DNA from: Parazoarcus communis SWub3 = DSM 12120
Lineage (GTDB): Bacteria > Pseudomonadota > Gammaproteobacteria > Burkholderiales > Rhodocyclaceae
NCBI RefSeq assembly: GCF_003226565.1
Contig: NZ_QKOE01000009.1
Span: forward strand, 101,099 to 165,098
Length of the DNA: 64,000 nt
Direction: 5' to 3'
The notes under the pieces were generated by a model, which worked only from the letters and a program-made list of their open reading frames with translations, did not search any database and was not told the origin of the DNA. Shown piece by piece: positions 49,815 to 57,583 of this stretch (positions within the stretch are counted from its first letter, which is position 1; the number at the start of each line of letters is the position of its first letter). The translations under genes and the position numbers were made by a program.

Positions 49815-50731
49815 GGCCTCGAAGCCCCCTTGACCTGGTCGAGAAGCGCTTTGTCAGAGGCTATTTCAAGCCCCAGGGCGCGCGCAACCTGGCGATTGAC
49901 CGCGATGGAAAATTGTCTGGGAGGTGACGACGTCGGCGGTGCCGCGATCTTCGTATTGAAGTCGGTGACCCAATCGGCAACATCCCTTGCGACGTCTTCT
50001 GGCGAGCTGTAAACGGCTGCCAGCGCGCCTGCTTCAACATAAGCTCTGGAGTACGCCAATATGGGTTTGCGATAGCGATAGCTGGTCAGCAGAATGGTGC
50101 GCGCTGACGACTGTGAGGCCAGGAGACTGTCGGGCAGTGTGAGTAGTACTGCATTGGCCTTCAACAAGCTATCCAGTTTTTGCAGCAACTCATCTGTTGA
50201 GCTGACCTCACGTACGTCCACAGTGACGCCTGTTTCGCGGGAGGCTGTGCGGATCTCGGGTAGAAGCGCTCCGTTATCAGGTCCGACAAGTACGCCGAGT
50301 TGAGCACCGGTGGGCAGGATTGCTGCGGCGAGCTTAAGTTGTCTGGAAATGGGTTGGTCAAGCACGATTGCCGACAAGGGTTTGCCAGGGTGTGCTCCGC
50401 GTAACGCAGAAAATTGTGCTTGACTCAACATGACCGCGAGCACGGGCTTGGAGGTTTGTGCCAGCACTTCTGCGGCCACTCTTGCGCCAACTGCAATGAC
50501 GGCATCTGCGCGGTTCAGCACTGTCTGATCCAGGCCTGACTCGCTATCACCCAGATCGGACAGGCGATGCGGCAAACTGCTGGCCCGTGCCCTGATCGCT
50601 TCGGAAAACTGCTGGTGTGCGGGCGCGCTGCGGGTGAGCGCAATGGCAATCTCGGCAGCCAGCGCCCAACATGGCACACAGCCAAGCAGGACCCCAGTGA
50701 CAAGAAAGACGATGCGCCGACTAAGTTTCAT
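49811..50731 (-). CDS. Periplasmic ABC-type substrate-binding protein (PF04392-like)
   Basis: This 306-residue protein has a signal peptide ending near ALAA and the two-lobed fold of the TrpX/PF04392 group (GVLVGPDNGALLPEI, RKPILAYSRAYVEAGALAAVYSS). No permease or ATPase is adjacent. The 4-bp overlap with the GGDEF gene suggests that it works as a periplasmic ligand sensor or regulator for that protein rather than in transport. It is the last chromosomal gene before the integrated element. Confidence 0.87.
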   Translation of the reverse strand: MKLSRRIVFLVTGVLLGCVPCWALAAEIAIALTRSAPAHQQFSEAIRARASSLPHRLSDLGDSESGLDQTVLNRADAVIAVGARVAAEVLAQTSKPVLAVMLSQAQFSALRGAHPGKPLSAIVLDQPISRQLKLAAAILPTGAQLGVLVGPDNGALLPEIRTASRETGVTVDVREVSSTDELLQKLDSLLKANAVLLTLPDSLLASQSSARTILLTSYRYRKPILAYSRAYVEAGALAAVYSSPEDVARDVADWVTDFNTKIAAPPTSSPPRQFSIAVNRQVARALGLEIASDKALLDQVKGASRP

Positions 50732-50984
50732 TCAGACCGAATCGGAATGAGTCGTCGCGCGAAGCCCGCGATGAAGACGGTTGGTCATTATGGAGCGTTG
50801 CCAGGAGGATGTAACCCAAGCGTGGCATGGTCGCAGCGCGGTGGTCAAGCCATAACAATAACCAGACGCCGAGTATTTATTTGAACGCCAGAAAATGCGC
50901 CTGCACCTACGATGACTGCCGCGCAAACCAACTTCCAATTCAAGTAAGGCGGGGCTCGCTCGTGGCACGCAACATGAAGACCTG

Positions 50985-51041
50985 TGGTGCGAGGGAAGAG
51001 ACTCGAACTCTCACGCCTTGCGGCGCTGGAACCTAAATCCA
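50985..51041 (-). other. Left attachment site: 3' fragment of tRNA-Leu(UAG)
   Basis: On the minus strand these 57 nt match the 3' two-thirds of a tRNA-Leu(UAG): anticodon loop ATTTAGG, long variable arm, GTTCGAGTC, CCCTCGC and an encoded CCA. No 5' half follows; the sequence turns AT-rich (51042-51156, with two GGTTAT copies) and then comes an integrase. This is the displaced tRNA end expected at one edge of an element integrated into a tRNA gene. The preceding 50732-50984 hold no gene. Confidence 0.85.
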
Positions 51042-51156
51042 AGAATAAAAACTATAAAAACAACTGGTTATTGTGTTTTTTGGTTATCGTTGATCAAGTT
51101 TATCCACAAGATAAGGTGTTGATTTTACACGGTGACGAGTTGTGATGAAAACCGGT

Positions 51157-52206
51157 TTATTTGGTCGGGCTGACCTTCGCGCCACGTCTTTTTCTGACGT
51201 AGTGCTCGGTCATCGTGACGGACGCATGCCCGAGTTGTTGCTGGGCCTGGCGGATATCACCTGCTGAGTCCGCTTTGTCGGTTGCCGCTTTTGCGCGAAG
51301 GTCACGAAACTGCATAGCGCGGATCCTGATCGCGGACTCCTTGTTTTTCGGGTTCGCTGCCGCGGCTTCGCGAGCGATGTCGAATCGTCTGCGCAGCATG
51401 GGCTTGGACATTGCAACGCCTTTCTCCGTGACGAGAAGCGCCAGGCTGCGGACTGAATGGGATCTCTTGTTCTCGATCAGCCGGGAGACCAGCTGGCCAA
51501 GCTCTCCGGTGAGCGCGATACGAAGAGGCATCCCCGTCTTGTTCTGCCGCAACTCCAGCGCGCCGTCTCGAATGTCTGTTTCGTTGAGCTTGAGCACGTC
51601 TGCCGGGCGCTGCCCGGTGAGGTAAGCGAGATCAATCGCGTCCTTGAGAGGCTGGCAGGCCTCGGCCTTGATCGCCTCGAGCTCTTCATCGGTGACATAG
51701 TGGGTGCGGCCCGTTTCCTTGTTGCGCCGTACGCCGGCGGTAGGGTTGGGGACATCGGTGATGCCGCGTTCGCGCGCCCAGTTCCAGATCACTGAGAACC
51801 ATGCAATTTCTCGATTTGCGCGGACAGGGGCGGTCTTCGCGCGTCGGTCGAGATAGGCCCTGACATGCACAGGCTTGATGCCTGCGAAGGGAGCAGGGGG
51901 GTTATCGAAAAACTCCAGCAGATGCGGAAGGCTCCAGAGAATGTCCTTTTGGGTGGAAGGTTTTCGTTCTGCGAGCGCTTCAACCTGGAACCGACGCACA
52001 GCCTCTCCGAACGTCGCGGCGGGCTTCACCGCCTTGATCGAGAGATCAGCATACTTTCTGAGGGCTTCCAGATAGTCGGAGCCCAGGGGGACGAACGGGC
52101 GCGATCCATCCGACTGGATGCCTCGATCAAAGTAGTAATAGGTCTTCCCGCTGGACTTGCGCATGGCGCGCATGTGCGGCGGGAGGCGCGTTGTCTTTCC
52201 CTTCAT
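51157..52206 (-). CDS. int: Phage-type tyrosine integrase
   Basis: This 349-residue recombinase has an N-terminal arm/core-binding region and a C-terminal catalytic domain with Arg in YLTGQRPADVLKL, Arg in MQFRDLRAKAATD, His in LGHASVTM and the nucleophile Tyr in TEHYV. The usual box II His (HDLR) is Arg here. It lies 116 bp from the tRNA-Leu fragment and reads toward it, as integrases at attachment sites often do. It follows the DUF4224 gene by 7 bp. Confidence 0.93.
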   Translation of the reverse strand: MKGKTTRLPPHMRAMRKSSGKTYYYFDRGIQSDGSRPFVPLGSDYLEALRKYADLSIKAVKPAATFGEAVRRFQVEALAERKPSTQKDILWSLPHLLEFFDNPPAPFAGIKPVHVRAYLDRRAKTAPVRANREIAWFSVIWNWARERGITDVPNPTAGVRRNKETGRTHYVTDEELEAIKAEACQPLKDAIDLAYLTGQRPADVLKLNETDIRDGALELRQNKTGMPLRIALTGELGQLVSRLIENKRSHSVRSLALLVTEKGVAMSKPMLRRRFDIAREAAAANPKNKESAIRIRAMQFRDLRAKAATDKADSAGDIRQAQQQLGHASVTMTEHYVRKRRGAKVSPTK

Positions 52207-52213
52207 AACCGAC

Positions 52214-52429
52214 CTATCCGTTCAGTACCGCAGGTGACCATTCTGCAGGTTTTGCATGCGCGTCGCGACGGTTCCCGTCGATTGCTGATCTCGGCACGAC
52301 GGGTTCACCTGCGGCGTTCTCGAGGTGAGCGATCCGCATTGCCCTGAGTGCCCGTAGCTGAGCGCTTTTACGACGTCGGCCGGTGAGGCGAACGAGTTCT
52401 TCGTCATCCAGAAACAGATCAGAGGCCAT
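52214..52429 (-). CDS. DUF4224 protein, likely excisionase-like
   Basis: This 71-residue protein begins MASDLFLDDEELVRLTGRRR, the DUF4224 pattern, a small winged-helix-like DNA-binding module. Genes of this family very often sit immediately before phage integrases and are thought to act as directionality factors. It overlaps the preceding gene by 11 bp. Confidence 0.8.
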   Translation of the reverse strand: MASDLFLDDEELVRLTGRRRKSAQLRALRAMRIAHLENAAGEPVVPRSAIDGNRRDAHAKPAEWSPAVLNG

Positions 52430-52982
52430 GGCCTGTCGTCTCCATCTCGATGCTGTCACACAACCCCGCTCGCTCGACCTCGATCCTGATGCACGTCTCG
52501 TTGAGATATGCACGTGCCTCGCCCAGCGTGAGCTCACCCGACAGTCGTCGGAGCATTGCCGAGCAGGTACGCACGTCGTCGATATCCTGCTGGGTAATCT
52601 CGTCATCGGACTCAAGCAGCCGAGCAATGCGGTGGATTGGCTCTGTATTGATCGTCCAGCCCTTGCGCCTGGCTGCGATCTCGTGAAAGTCCGCGATGCC
52701 GCGAATGGCCTGAGCGCTGTTGTGCCAGTCTGCAGTCCCGGCGTCGTAGAGCACAGGCTCGCCGCCAGACCATTCGATCGTTCCGTCCTTTTCGAGCCGA
52801 TCAAGGATGGTGTCTAGCGGCGCCCAGACGCCGTGGATATTCCACGGGATCAGGCGCAACGGCAGATCTGTGCGCTTGCGATGGCGGTGGATTGTGGCCT
52901 TGGGCGCACGGCGCGCAGCTTTCTCGATGGCTCGGCGATGGGCGCGGGAGAGTGCAGGGGCTGCAGCTGTCTGGGCAGGCAT
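52419..52982 (-). CDS. Hypothetical phage protein
   Basis: From ATG 52982, preceded by GAGGTGA, the protein has 187 residues. The N-terminus is basic (SRAHRRAIEKAARRAPKATI) and the rest mainly helical and acidic, with ESDDEITQQDIDDV. No family is recognised. Position next to the excisionase/integrase genes suggests an accessory role in the element, nothing more. Confidence 0.7.
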   Translation of the reverse strand: MPAQTAAAPALSRAHRRAIEKAARRAPKATIHRHRKRTDLPLRLIPWNIHGVWAPLDTILDRLEKDGTIEWSGGEPVLYDAGTADWHNSAQAIRGIADFHEIAARRKGWTINTEPIHRIARLLESDDEITQQDIDDVRTCSAMLRRLSGELTLGEARAYLNETCIRIEVERAGLCDSIEMETTGHGL

Positions 52983-52989
52983 GATCACC

Positions 52990-53199
52990 TCAGTTGTCAG
53001 GTTTGCAGAGATCCGCGAAGCCCGGCGGCATCAGCGCTGCCGCGCAGTAGGCTTGCACACGTTCTGCGTCAGTGATTGGGCTGGTTGCCGTAGGGGCGGC
53101 TGCAGGCGTCGCGCAGGCGGCGAGCGTCGCGGCGGCAATGATGGCGGCCATGGCCGGCGCGCTGAACAGAATAGGGCGTTCTTTGATCGGCGCCATCAT
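52990..53199 (-). CDS. Small phage lipoprotein
   Basis: This 69-residue protein starts at 53199 with an excellent GGAGGTGG. Two basic residues, a hydrophobic stretch (APAMAAIIAAATLAAC) and an LAAC lipobox at about residues 26-29 predict a lipoprotein with a ~40-residue mature part holding two more Cys. No family is recognised. It overlaps the 71-residue gene upstream by 4 bp. A role in the envelope (for example superinfection exclusion) is possible but unproven. Confidence 0.7.
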   Translation of the reverse strand: MMAPIKERPILFSAPAMAAIIAAATLAACATPAAAPTATSPITDAERVQAYCAAALMPPGFADLCKPDN

Positions 53200-53411
53200 T
53201 CCACCTCCAGCGCCCGGATGCCGGCGGCAATCTGATCGTTCGTGAGCCCTCGGCAGGCTTCCCAGCAGAGTACGATGCGCTCCGCCAGCAGTCTGCGCGT
53301 TTCCCGGTCGTCCCCGTAGGTGGCTGCGGCGCGCAGCCCATCCTGATCGACGATGATGTCCCAGTGGTCTTCGTCTACACACAGCGCCATGGCCTTGATC
53401 AAATCGCTCAT
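53196..53411 (-). CDS. Hypothetical phage protein
   Basis: This 71-residue acidic protein (MSDLIKAMALCVDEDHWDI) has no recognised family. It is translationally coupled to the lipoprotein gene through an ATGA overlap. Confidence 0.65.
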   Translation of the reverse strand: MSDLIKAMALCVDEDHWDIIVDQDGLRAAATYGDDRETRRLLAERIVLCWEACRGLTNDQIAAGIRALEVE

Positions 53412-53483
53412 CTCATCCTCCTGCGCCCAGCTCGGCGCTCAAATCGGACGCCATGCGGGCGCCGTTTAGCTCTGCGTTGGGCG

Positions 53484-53720
53484 TCACTTCACGCCGAGCG
53501 CGTTGCGGATGTCCTCGCGTGCCCTGTGCACCCCGGCCACCCGGCCTAGTGAGTAGGCATGTCGCATCGCCTCAAGCACCCACTCGTGCGGCACGAAGCT
53601 ATCTGCCTGCTCCGGGGTTTTCGGCAGGTAAGAGTGATCCTCTTGCGAAAGCAGCGCCTCATCCCGCGCAACCCTTTCCAGCTTTGCCTGTTCAAACGGC
53701 AGCAAATTCCATTCAGCCAT
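53484..53720 (-). CDS. Hypothetical phage protein
   Basis: From ATG 53720 (MAEWNLLPFEQAKLERVA), with GGGAGAAG upstream, the protein has 78 helical, charged residues. The frame is open to 53792, but the ribosome-binding site favours 53720. No family is recognised. Confidence 0.65.
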   Translation of the reverse strand: MAEWNLLPFEQAKLERVARDEALLSQEDHSYLPKTPEQADSFVPHEWVLEAMRHAYSLGRVAGVHRAREDIRNALGVK

Positions 53721-53721
53721 G

Positions 53722-53820
53722 TCACTTCTCCCACTCATGAATGTCGTCTGTGTAAAGGTTTCCTCTCGAAACCCAGTCGTTGCAGACCTCAAAGATCAGC
53801 GCGCGAATTTGGTCGTTCAT
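53722..53820 (-). CDS. 32-residue coupled small protein
   Basis: This reads MNDQIRALIFEVCNDWVSRG onward to a TGA at 53722-53724. Its ATG overlaps the stop of the 497-residue gene (ATGA, 53817-53820) and its stop is 1 bp before the next start. The tight coupling on both sides suggests that it is translated. Function unknown. Confidence 0.55.
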   Translation of the reverse strand: MNDQIRALIFEVCNDWVSRGNLYTDDIHEWEK

Positions 53821-55310
53821 TCCGCATCCCTCCACTCAGCCCCGCGCACGGCACGACCGACCGGCACCAGCGCCATCACCTCAGCCCGCCCGGCCACCTT
53901 CGCAGCAGCCAGCGCAGCGGCCCGGGCGCTCTCGGGCTTCGTGACCACGCGCGGGCGGCGCTTCGGCACGCGGATCAGATAACCGGTGGCCGCATCCTGC
54001 AGATCGACGGCGGGGTCTTCGGCCAGCGCGTTTGTGGTCATGCGCAGAGTGCAAACCATCTCGGCGAGCTTGCGCACGCGCTCCGCAACGATGCCTTCCG
54101 GCGCGCGGACATCGTCACAGGCGCGGTGAATCTCGCCGATCGCCTGCTCGTGGCTTGCCAACTGGTGTTCCAGCTTTTCGATCATGGCGCGGGCGTTGCG
54201 CAGCTCGCCCGATGCCCGCATGGCGAGTTCCTTGATGTCCATTTCGCACGGCTCGATTTCGCCACCTTCGACGACTTCGGCGAGCCATTCGGCGGCAGTC
54301 TCGATCTGGTGCTCGCGTGCCATCACGTCCTGACGATGCGCCTCGCTGAGTTGCAGCGCCTCGGAAATCTGCTGCGCTAGATCGCCGAGCATGATCTTGC
54401 CGAGGGGATCGCCGATGGCGCAGCGGATGTCGTAGATCACGGACATCAGGCCGGCGACATCCTGCCGGAGCTCGTCGGCTCGCGCCTTCTCTTCGATCCG
54501 CCCGTTGTAGTTCTTTACGGCGAGCTTAACGGCCTGCGTTGCATGGCTGTCGCCGGGCTCTGGGGTTGTGCCGCAATCGTCATGCTCCGCACTGGCCATC
54601 TGGTACGCCGAGTCGGCGACATTGATGTCGTCGAGTTGATGTGTATCGTCCACCGCAACCGGGGCCGCAGAGAGGGAGACTGCGGCATCCGGCGCGGGTT
54701 GATGGACGGCAACGCCCTCAGATGAAGTCGTCACGACATCCGATGCGCTGCTGCCGGTGATATTGCCCTCCGCCGGCTGGGGTTCGGTTGCCACGCTGGG
54801 GGCAGGCCTGGTGTAGAGATAGCCTTCGCTCGATTCGCTGACGCGCGCGATCTGGCTGCGCTGGTGCATCGTTGTCAGCACGGGCGCAATCAACCCGACG
54901 ACCTTCTTTGCGCGCGCCGCGATCTCTCGCGCGGAGATGGGCGGCTCGCCATGCTCCGGCAGCACGCTCCAGATCTGCGCCGCCCGGGTGCCCTCGGTGA
55001 TCCCTGCTGGCAGGCTGCCAACGATGACCGGCGTAGATTCCTTCGGCGCCTCCGCTGCCGGCGGCTCGATGCCGGTCACTTGCGACACTGGCACTGACAG
55101 CCAGTACGCCATCTCCTTCTTCTTGCCGCGCTGCTCGCACTCGATCAGGCCATCGGTGCGCATTGCATTCAACTCCTTGATGACCACGGACGGGTAATCC
55201 GCCTTGCCAATCGCCTTGGAAATCTTGTCAGCCGGGCTTTCGCCGGCAGCGTCCAGGTGGATAGCGATCAGGTTGCGCAGCGGGGTGAGGGTGTTCTCGC
55301 GGGCGTTCAT
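53817..55310 (-). CDS. Large hypothetical phage protein with winged-helix-like and coiled-coil regions
   Basis: This 497-residue protein has an N-terminal region resembling a winged helix (DKISKAIGKADYPSVVIKELNAMRTDGLIE), a similar second segment around 110-165 (REIAARAKKVVGLIAPVLTTM), an acidic Ala/Pro-rich linker, and a C-terminal half predicted as coiled coil (ARAMIEKLEHQLASHEQAIGE) with a basic tail. It could bind DNA; no named family is recognised. It sits between the recombination genes and the integrase end. Confidence 0.7.
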   Translation of the reverse strand: MNARENTLTPLRNLIAIHLDAAGESPADKISKAIGKADYPSVVIKELNAMRTDGLIECEQRGKKKEMAYWLSVPVSQVTGIEPPAAEAPKESTPVIVGSLPAGITEGTRAAQIWSVLPEHGEPPISAREIAARAKKVVGLIAPVLTTMHQRSQIARVSESSEGYLYTRPAPSVATEPQPAEGNITGSSASDVVTTSSEGVAVHQPAPDAAVSLSAAPVAVDDTHQLDDINVADSAYQMASAEHDDCGTTPEPGDSHATQAVKLAVKNYNGRIEEKARADELRQDVAGLMSVIYDIRCAIGDPLGKIMLGDLAQQISEALQLSEAHRQDVMAREHQIETAAEWLAEVVEGGEIEPCEMDIKELAMRASGELRNARAMIEKLEHQLASHEQAIGEIHRACDDVRAPEGIVAERVRKLAEMVCTLRMTTNALAEDPAVDLQDAATGYLIRVPKRRPRVVTKPESARAAALAAAKVAGRAEVMALVPVGRAVRGAEWRDAE

Positions 55311-55320
55311 TGTGTGATCC

Positions 55321-55500
55321 TCAGCACTTCGCCCCGGTGGCCCACTCAGTACGGCGGGCGCACTCGGCGCAGGGTTGTTCGGGGGTCTTTGCTGCTTCGA
55401 TCAGGTCGAGCATTTCGCGCAGGATCAGCGCGGTGTTGCCGCTGATTTCGTTGCGTGCCGACTCGCGTGCGATGCGTTCGCGGATGGCGTCGGGGGTCAT
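55321..55500 (-). CDS. 59-residue coupled small protein with CxxC
   Basis: This starts MTPDAIRERIARESARN and ends with EQPCAECARRTEWATGAKC, where three Cys may hold a metal. The ATG overlaps the stop of the ATPase gene (ATGA, 55497-55500). The downstream gene starts 10 bp later. No family is recognised. Confidence 0.6.
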   Translation of the reverse strand: MTPDAIRERIARESARNEISGNTALILREMLDLIEAAKTPEQPCAECARRTEWATGAKC

Positions 55501-57305
55501 GCTGCCTCCCGTGCCAGTTCGTTGGTTTGAATGAGCGTCCCGCGCTCGATCCAGTGGCTTGCGATGTGTGCCGGCAGTGCAGCCGCCGGGGGTGCAGACT
55601 TCAGGGTGGCCAGCACGATGACGGTATCGATGTCACCGGCCTCGGCGATTTCAGAGAGCCAGTAAAGCGCATCCTCGCGGCCGGTAACGTCGAGCACGTC
55701 CATGCGATCGAGTACCGCGAAGCGCAGGCCCGACAGCACCGCAATGGCGACCGTGAGCAGGGCGTCAGCGCGCCACTTCTCCGATTCCGAGCACAGCCGA
55801 TAATCGCGACCGCCAGCCGTGATGCCCATGTCTGCCCCGATGCGCACCGGCTGCCACTGGGCGAGCGCGGCGTGCTCCGACAGCAGCCTGTTCAGCGGGT
55901 CGAGCGCCTCGGCGATCATCTCGGCCTGGATGCCGTTCGGACTGAGCGCGTCGGCGATAGCCGACCACTGCTGCACGTCCTGGTGATGGCGGGTGGCGTC
56001 GCTGATCTGCTTGGCGCGGCGCTCTGCTGCTCCGGCAGCCTCGCGGTACTTGCGGGCGTCTGCCTGCCAGTCGGCGAGCCTGCGCTGAGCGTCAGCCAGT
56101 CGCGATTCGATGTCGGCCGTTTTCGGCAGTTCGAGCGGTGACTTCTCGAGCTCGACAAGCTCTGCGGCTGCGGCTTCGGCTGCAGCGAGGTCCCGGAGGG
56201 CATTGGCGGCGCCAGACTCAGCAGTAGCGAGGCCGCGGCGGATCTCTTCGGTGCGCGCAGGTCCGGCGGGTTCTGCATTCGGATCGCCGTGCAGCTTGCG
56301 GTATTCGGCGAGGTGGGCGCTCGCGCGGTTGATCAGTCCTTCGCACCTGGTTCGAAGGCCTTCTTCTTCGATGACGTAAATGGCTTCGTTCAGCGCCCCA
56401 GCCAGCCCGCGGAACAGGTAGCTCGCCGGAGCCTTCGGGTCTTCTCCGCCGGCCCTGGCAAGCTGAGCGCGGCATGCTGCGGCGTTCTCTTCGGCCGTGG
56501 CCAGTCGCGCCTTGATGCGGTCGATCATGCCCGCCTGTTCGAGCAGGCGTTCGACGCGCTGTGCGTGCTGGAGCGCATGTTGCTGAGCGGCTTTCGCGGC
56601 GCCGAGCTCTTGCTGTAGCCCCGCGATATGTTTCGTCAGTTCGCCAGCCTTGGCTTCCGCATTCTCGGCCAGGGTGACGGCGTCGCCGGCGACTTCGCGT
56701 GTTTCCGGCGCCCAGCCATCGGCCTTCTTGTCACCGTAGGCTTCACCGGTGACGGCTTTCCATGCGCCACGGGCCTGCGAGGCCTCGTCCTTGGCGTGCT
56801 TCTCTCCGGCAGCAAATCCAGCGCGCAGCACTGGCAGTACGGCTTCGGTCTTCTTCGTATCCAGCCCCTTGCGGGTCATGCGCTCGGCGATCGCCTTGTG
56901 GCTGGTCTCGATGCCGAGCAGGCCGAACAGCATGGTGCGGCGCTCGGTGTCAGTGAGGCGTGCGAAACGGGCGGCATCAAGCACGAAGGGTAGGGCCGGG
57001 TGCGGCTCGATGCCGGCGGCGCCGTCGGTGATCTTGCCGGCCTTGCTGATGACGACTTCGTAGTCGCGATCGCTGGTCTGCACAAAGACGCGGGCGGCGC
57101 TGGCGCCTTCACTGAGCAGCGCTGCGGCTTCGCCCTTCTTGCTGACGCGGCACAGTTCTGCGGTGAGCGCCAGGCTGATGGCGTCACGAATCGAGGATTT
57201 CCCTGCACCGTTCATGCCCGCCAGCAGGGTGATGGGTTGGGTGATGGGTAGATCGATCTGGCGGGCGCCGAGCAGGTTCTCGACGTGGATGTGATGGAGT
57301 TTCAT
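55497..57305 (-). CDS. Phage Rad50/SMC-like AAA ATPase
   Basis: From ATG 57305, with GAGGCAGA upstream, the protein has 602 residues. The head is split as in SbcC/RecF/Rad50: N-terminal MKLHHIHVENLLGARQIDL and Walker A GMNGAGKSS, a long Ala/Glu-rich coiled coil, then SESEKWRADALLTVAIA (signature-like) and FAVLDRMDVLD (Walker B-like, with Arg after the first Asp rather than DE). No CxxC zinc hook is seen and no SbcD-type nuclease is adjacent. It probably takes part in phage DNA recombination. Confidence 0.85.
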   Translation of the reverse strand: MKLHHIHVENLLGARQIDLPITQPITLLAGMNGAGKSSIRDAISLALTAELCRVSKKGEAAALLSEGASAARVFVQTSDRDYEVVISKAGKITDGAAGIEPHPALPFVLDAARFARLTDTERRTMLFGLLGIETSHKAIAERMTRKGLDTKKTEAVLPVLRAGFAAGEKHAKDEASQARGAWKAVTGEAYGDKKADGWAPETREVAGDAVTLAENAEAKAGELTKHIAGLQQELGAAKAAQQHALQHAQRVERLLEQAGMIDRIKARLATAEENAAACRAQLARAGGEDPKAPASYLFRGLAGALNEAIYVIEEEGLRTRCEGLINRASAHLAEYRKLHGDPNAEPAGPARTEEIRRGLATAESGAANALRDLAAAEAAAAELVELEKSPLELPKTADIESRLADAQRRLADWQADARKYREAAGAAERRAKQISDATRHHQDVQQWSAIADALSPNGIQAEMIAEALDPLNRLLSEHAALAQWQPVRIGADMGITAGGRDYRLCSESEKWRADALLTVAIAVLSGLRFAVLDRMDVLDVTGREDALYWLSEIAEAGDIDTVIVLATLKSAPPAAALPAHIASHWIERGTLIQTNELAREAA

Positions 57306-57583
57306 GCTTCTGCCTCGTCTGTGATTTCGTAGCCGGGGCAACCGCCACCGGTGAAGTCGAACCCCTTGCAGCCGGCTTGCTTGCAAGGGTTCCCGCACTC
57401 GGCGGAGCAGGGTATGACTGTGTTGCCCTTGGCTTTTTCGGTGACCAGATACGTCAGCGCTTCATCTGGGCTCATTTCAGTCCCGTTGTCGCGCTGAAAG
57501 ACGCCGAAGTCCTCTGGGTAGCGGTTATTACTCAGGAAGCCTTCGATGGACATGCAGATGTGAAATCGACGCCGCGTGGTCAT
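57302..57583 (-). CDS. Hypothetical phage protein with Cys-rich C-terminus
   Basis: This 93-residue protein has a C-terminal cluster CSAECGNPCKQAGCKG plus another Cys (GGGCPGY), probably a metal site. ATGA overlaps link it to rdgC upstream and the ATPase downstream. No family is recognised. Confidence 0.68.
   Translation of the reverse strand: MTTRRRFHICMSIEGFLSNNRYPEDFGVFQRDNGTEMSPDEALTYLVTEKAKGNTVIPCSAECGNPCKQAGCKGFDFTGGGCPGYEITDEAEA

Noticed and set aside
50985..51041. A functional tRNA-Leu gene
   Set aside because: Only the 3' two-thirds is present; there is no 5' acceptor strand or D arm, so it is treated as an attachment-site remnant.
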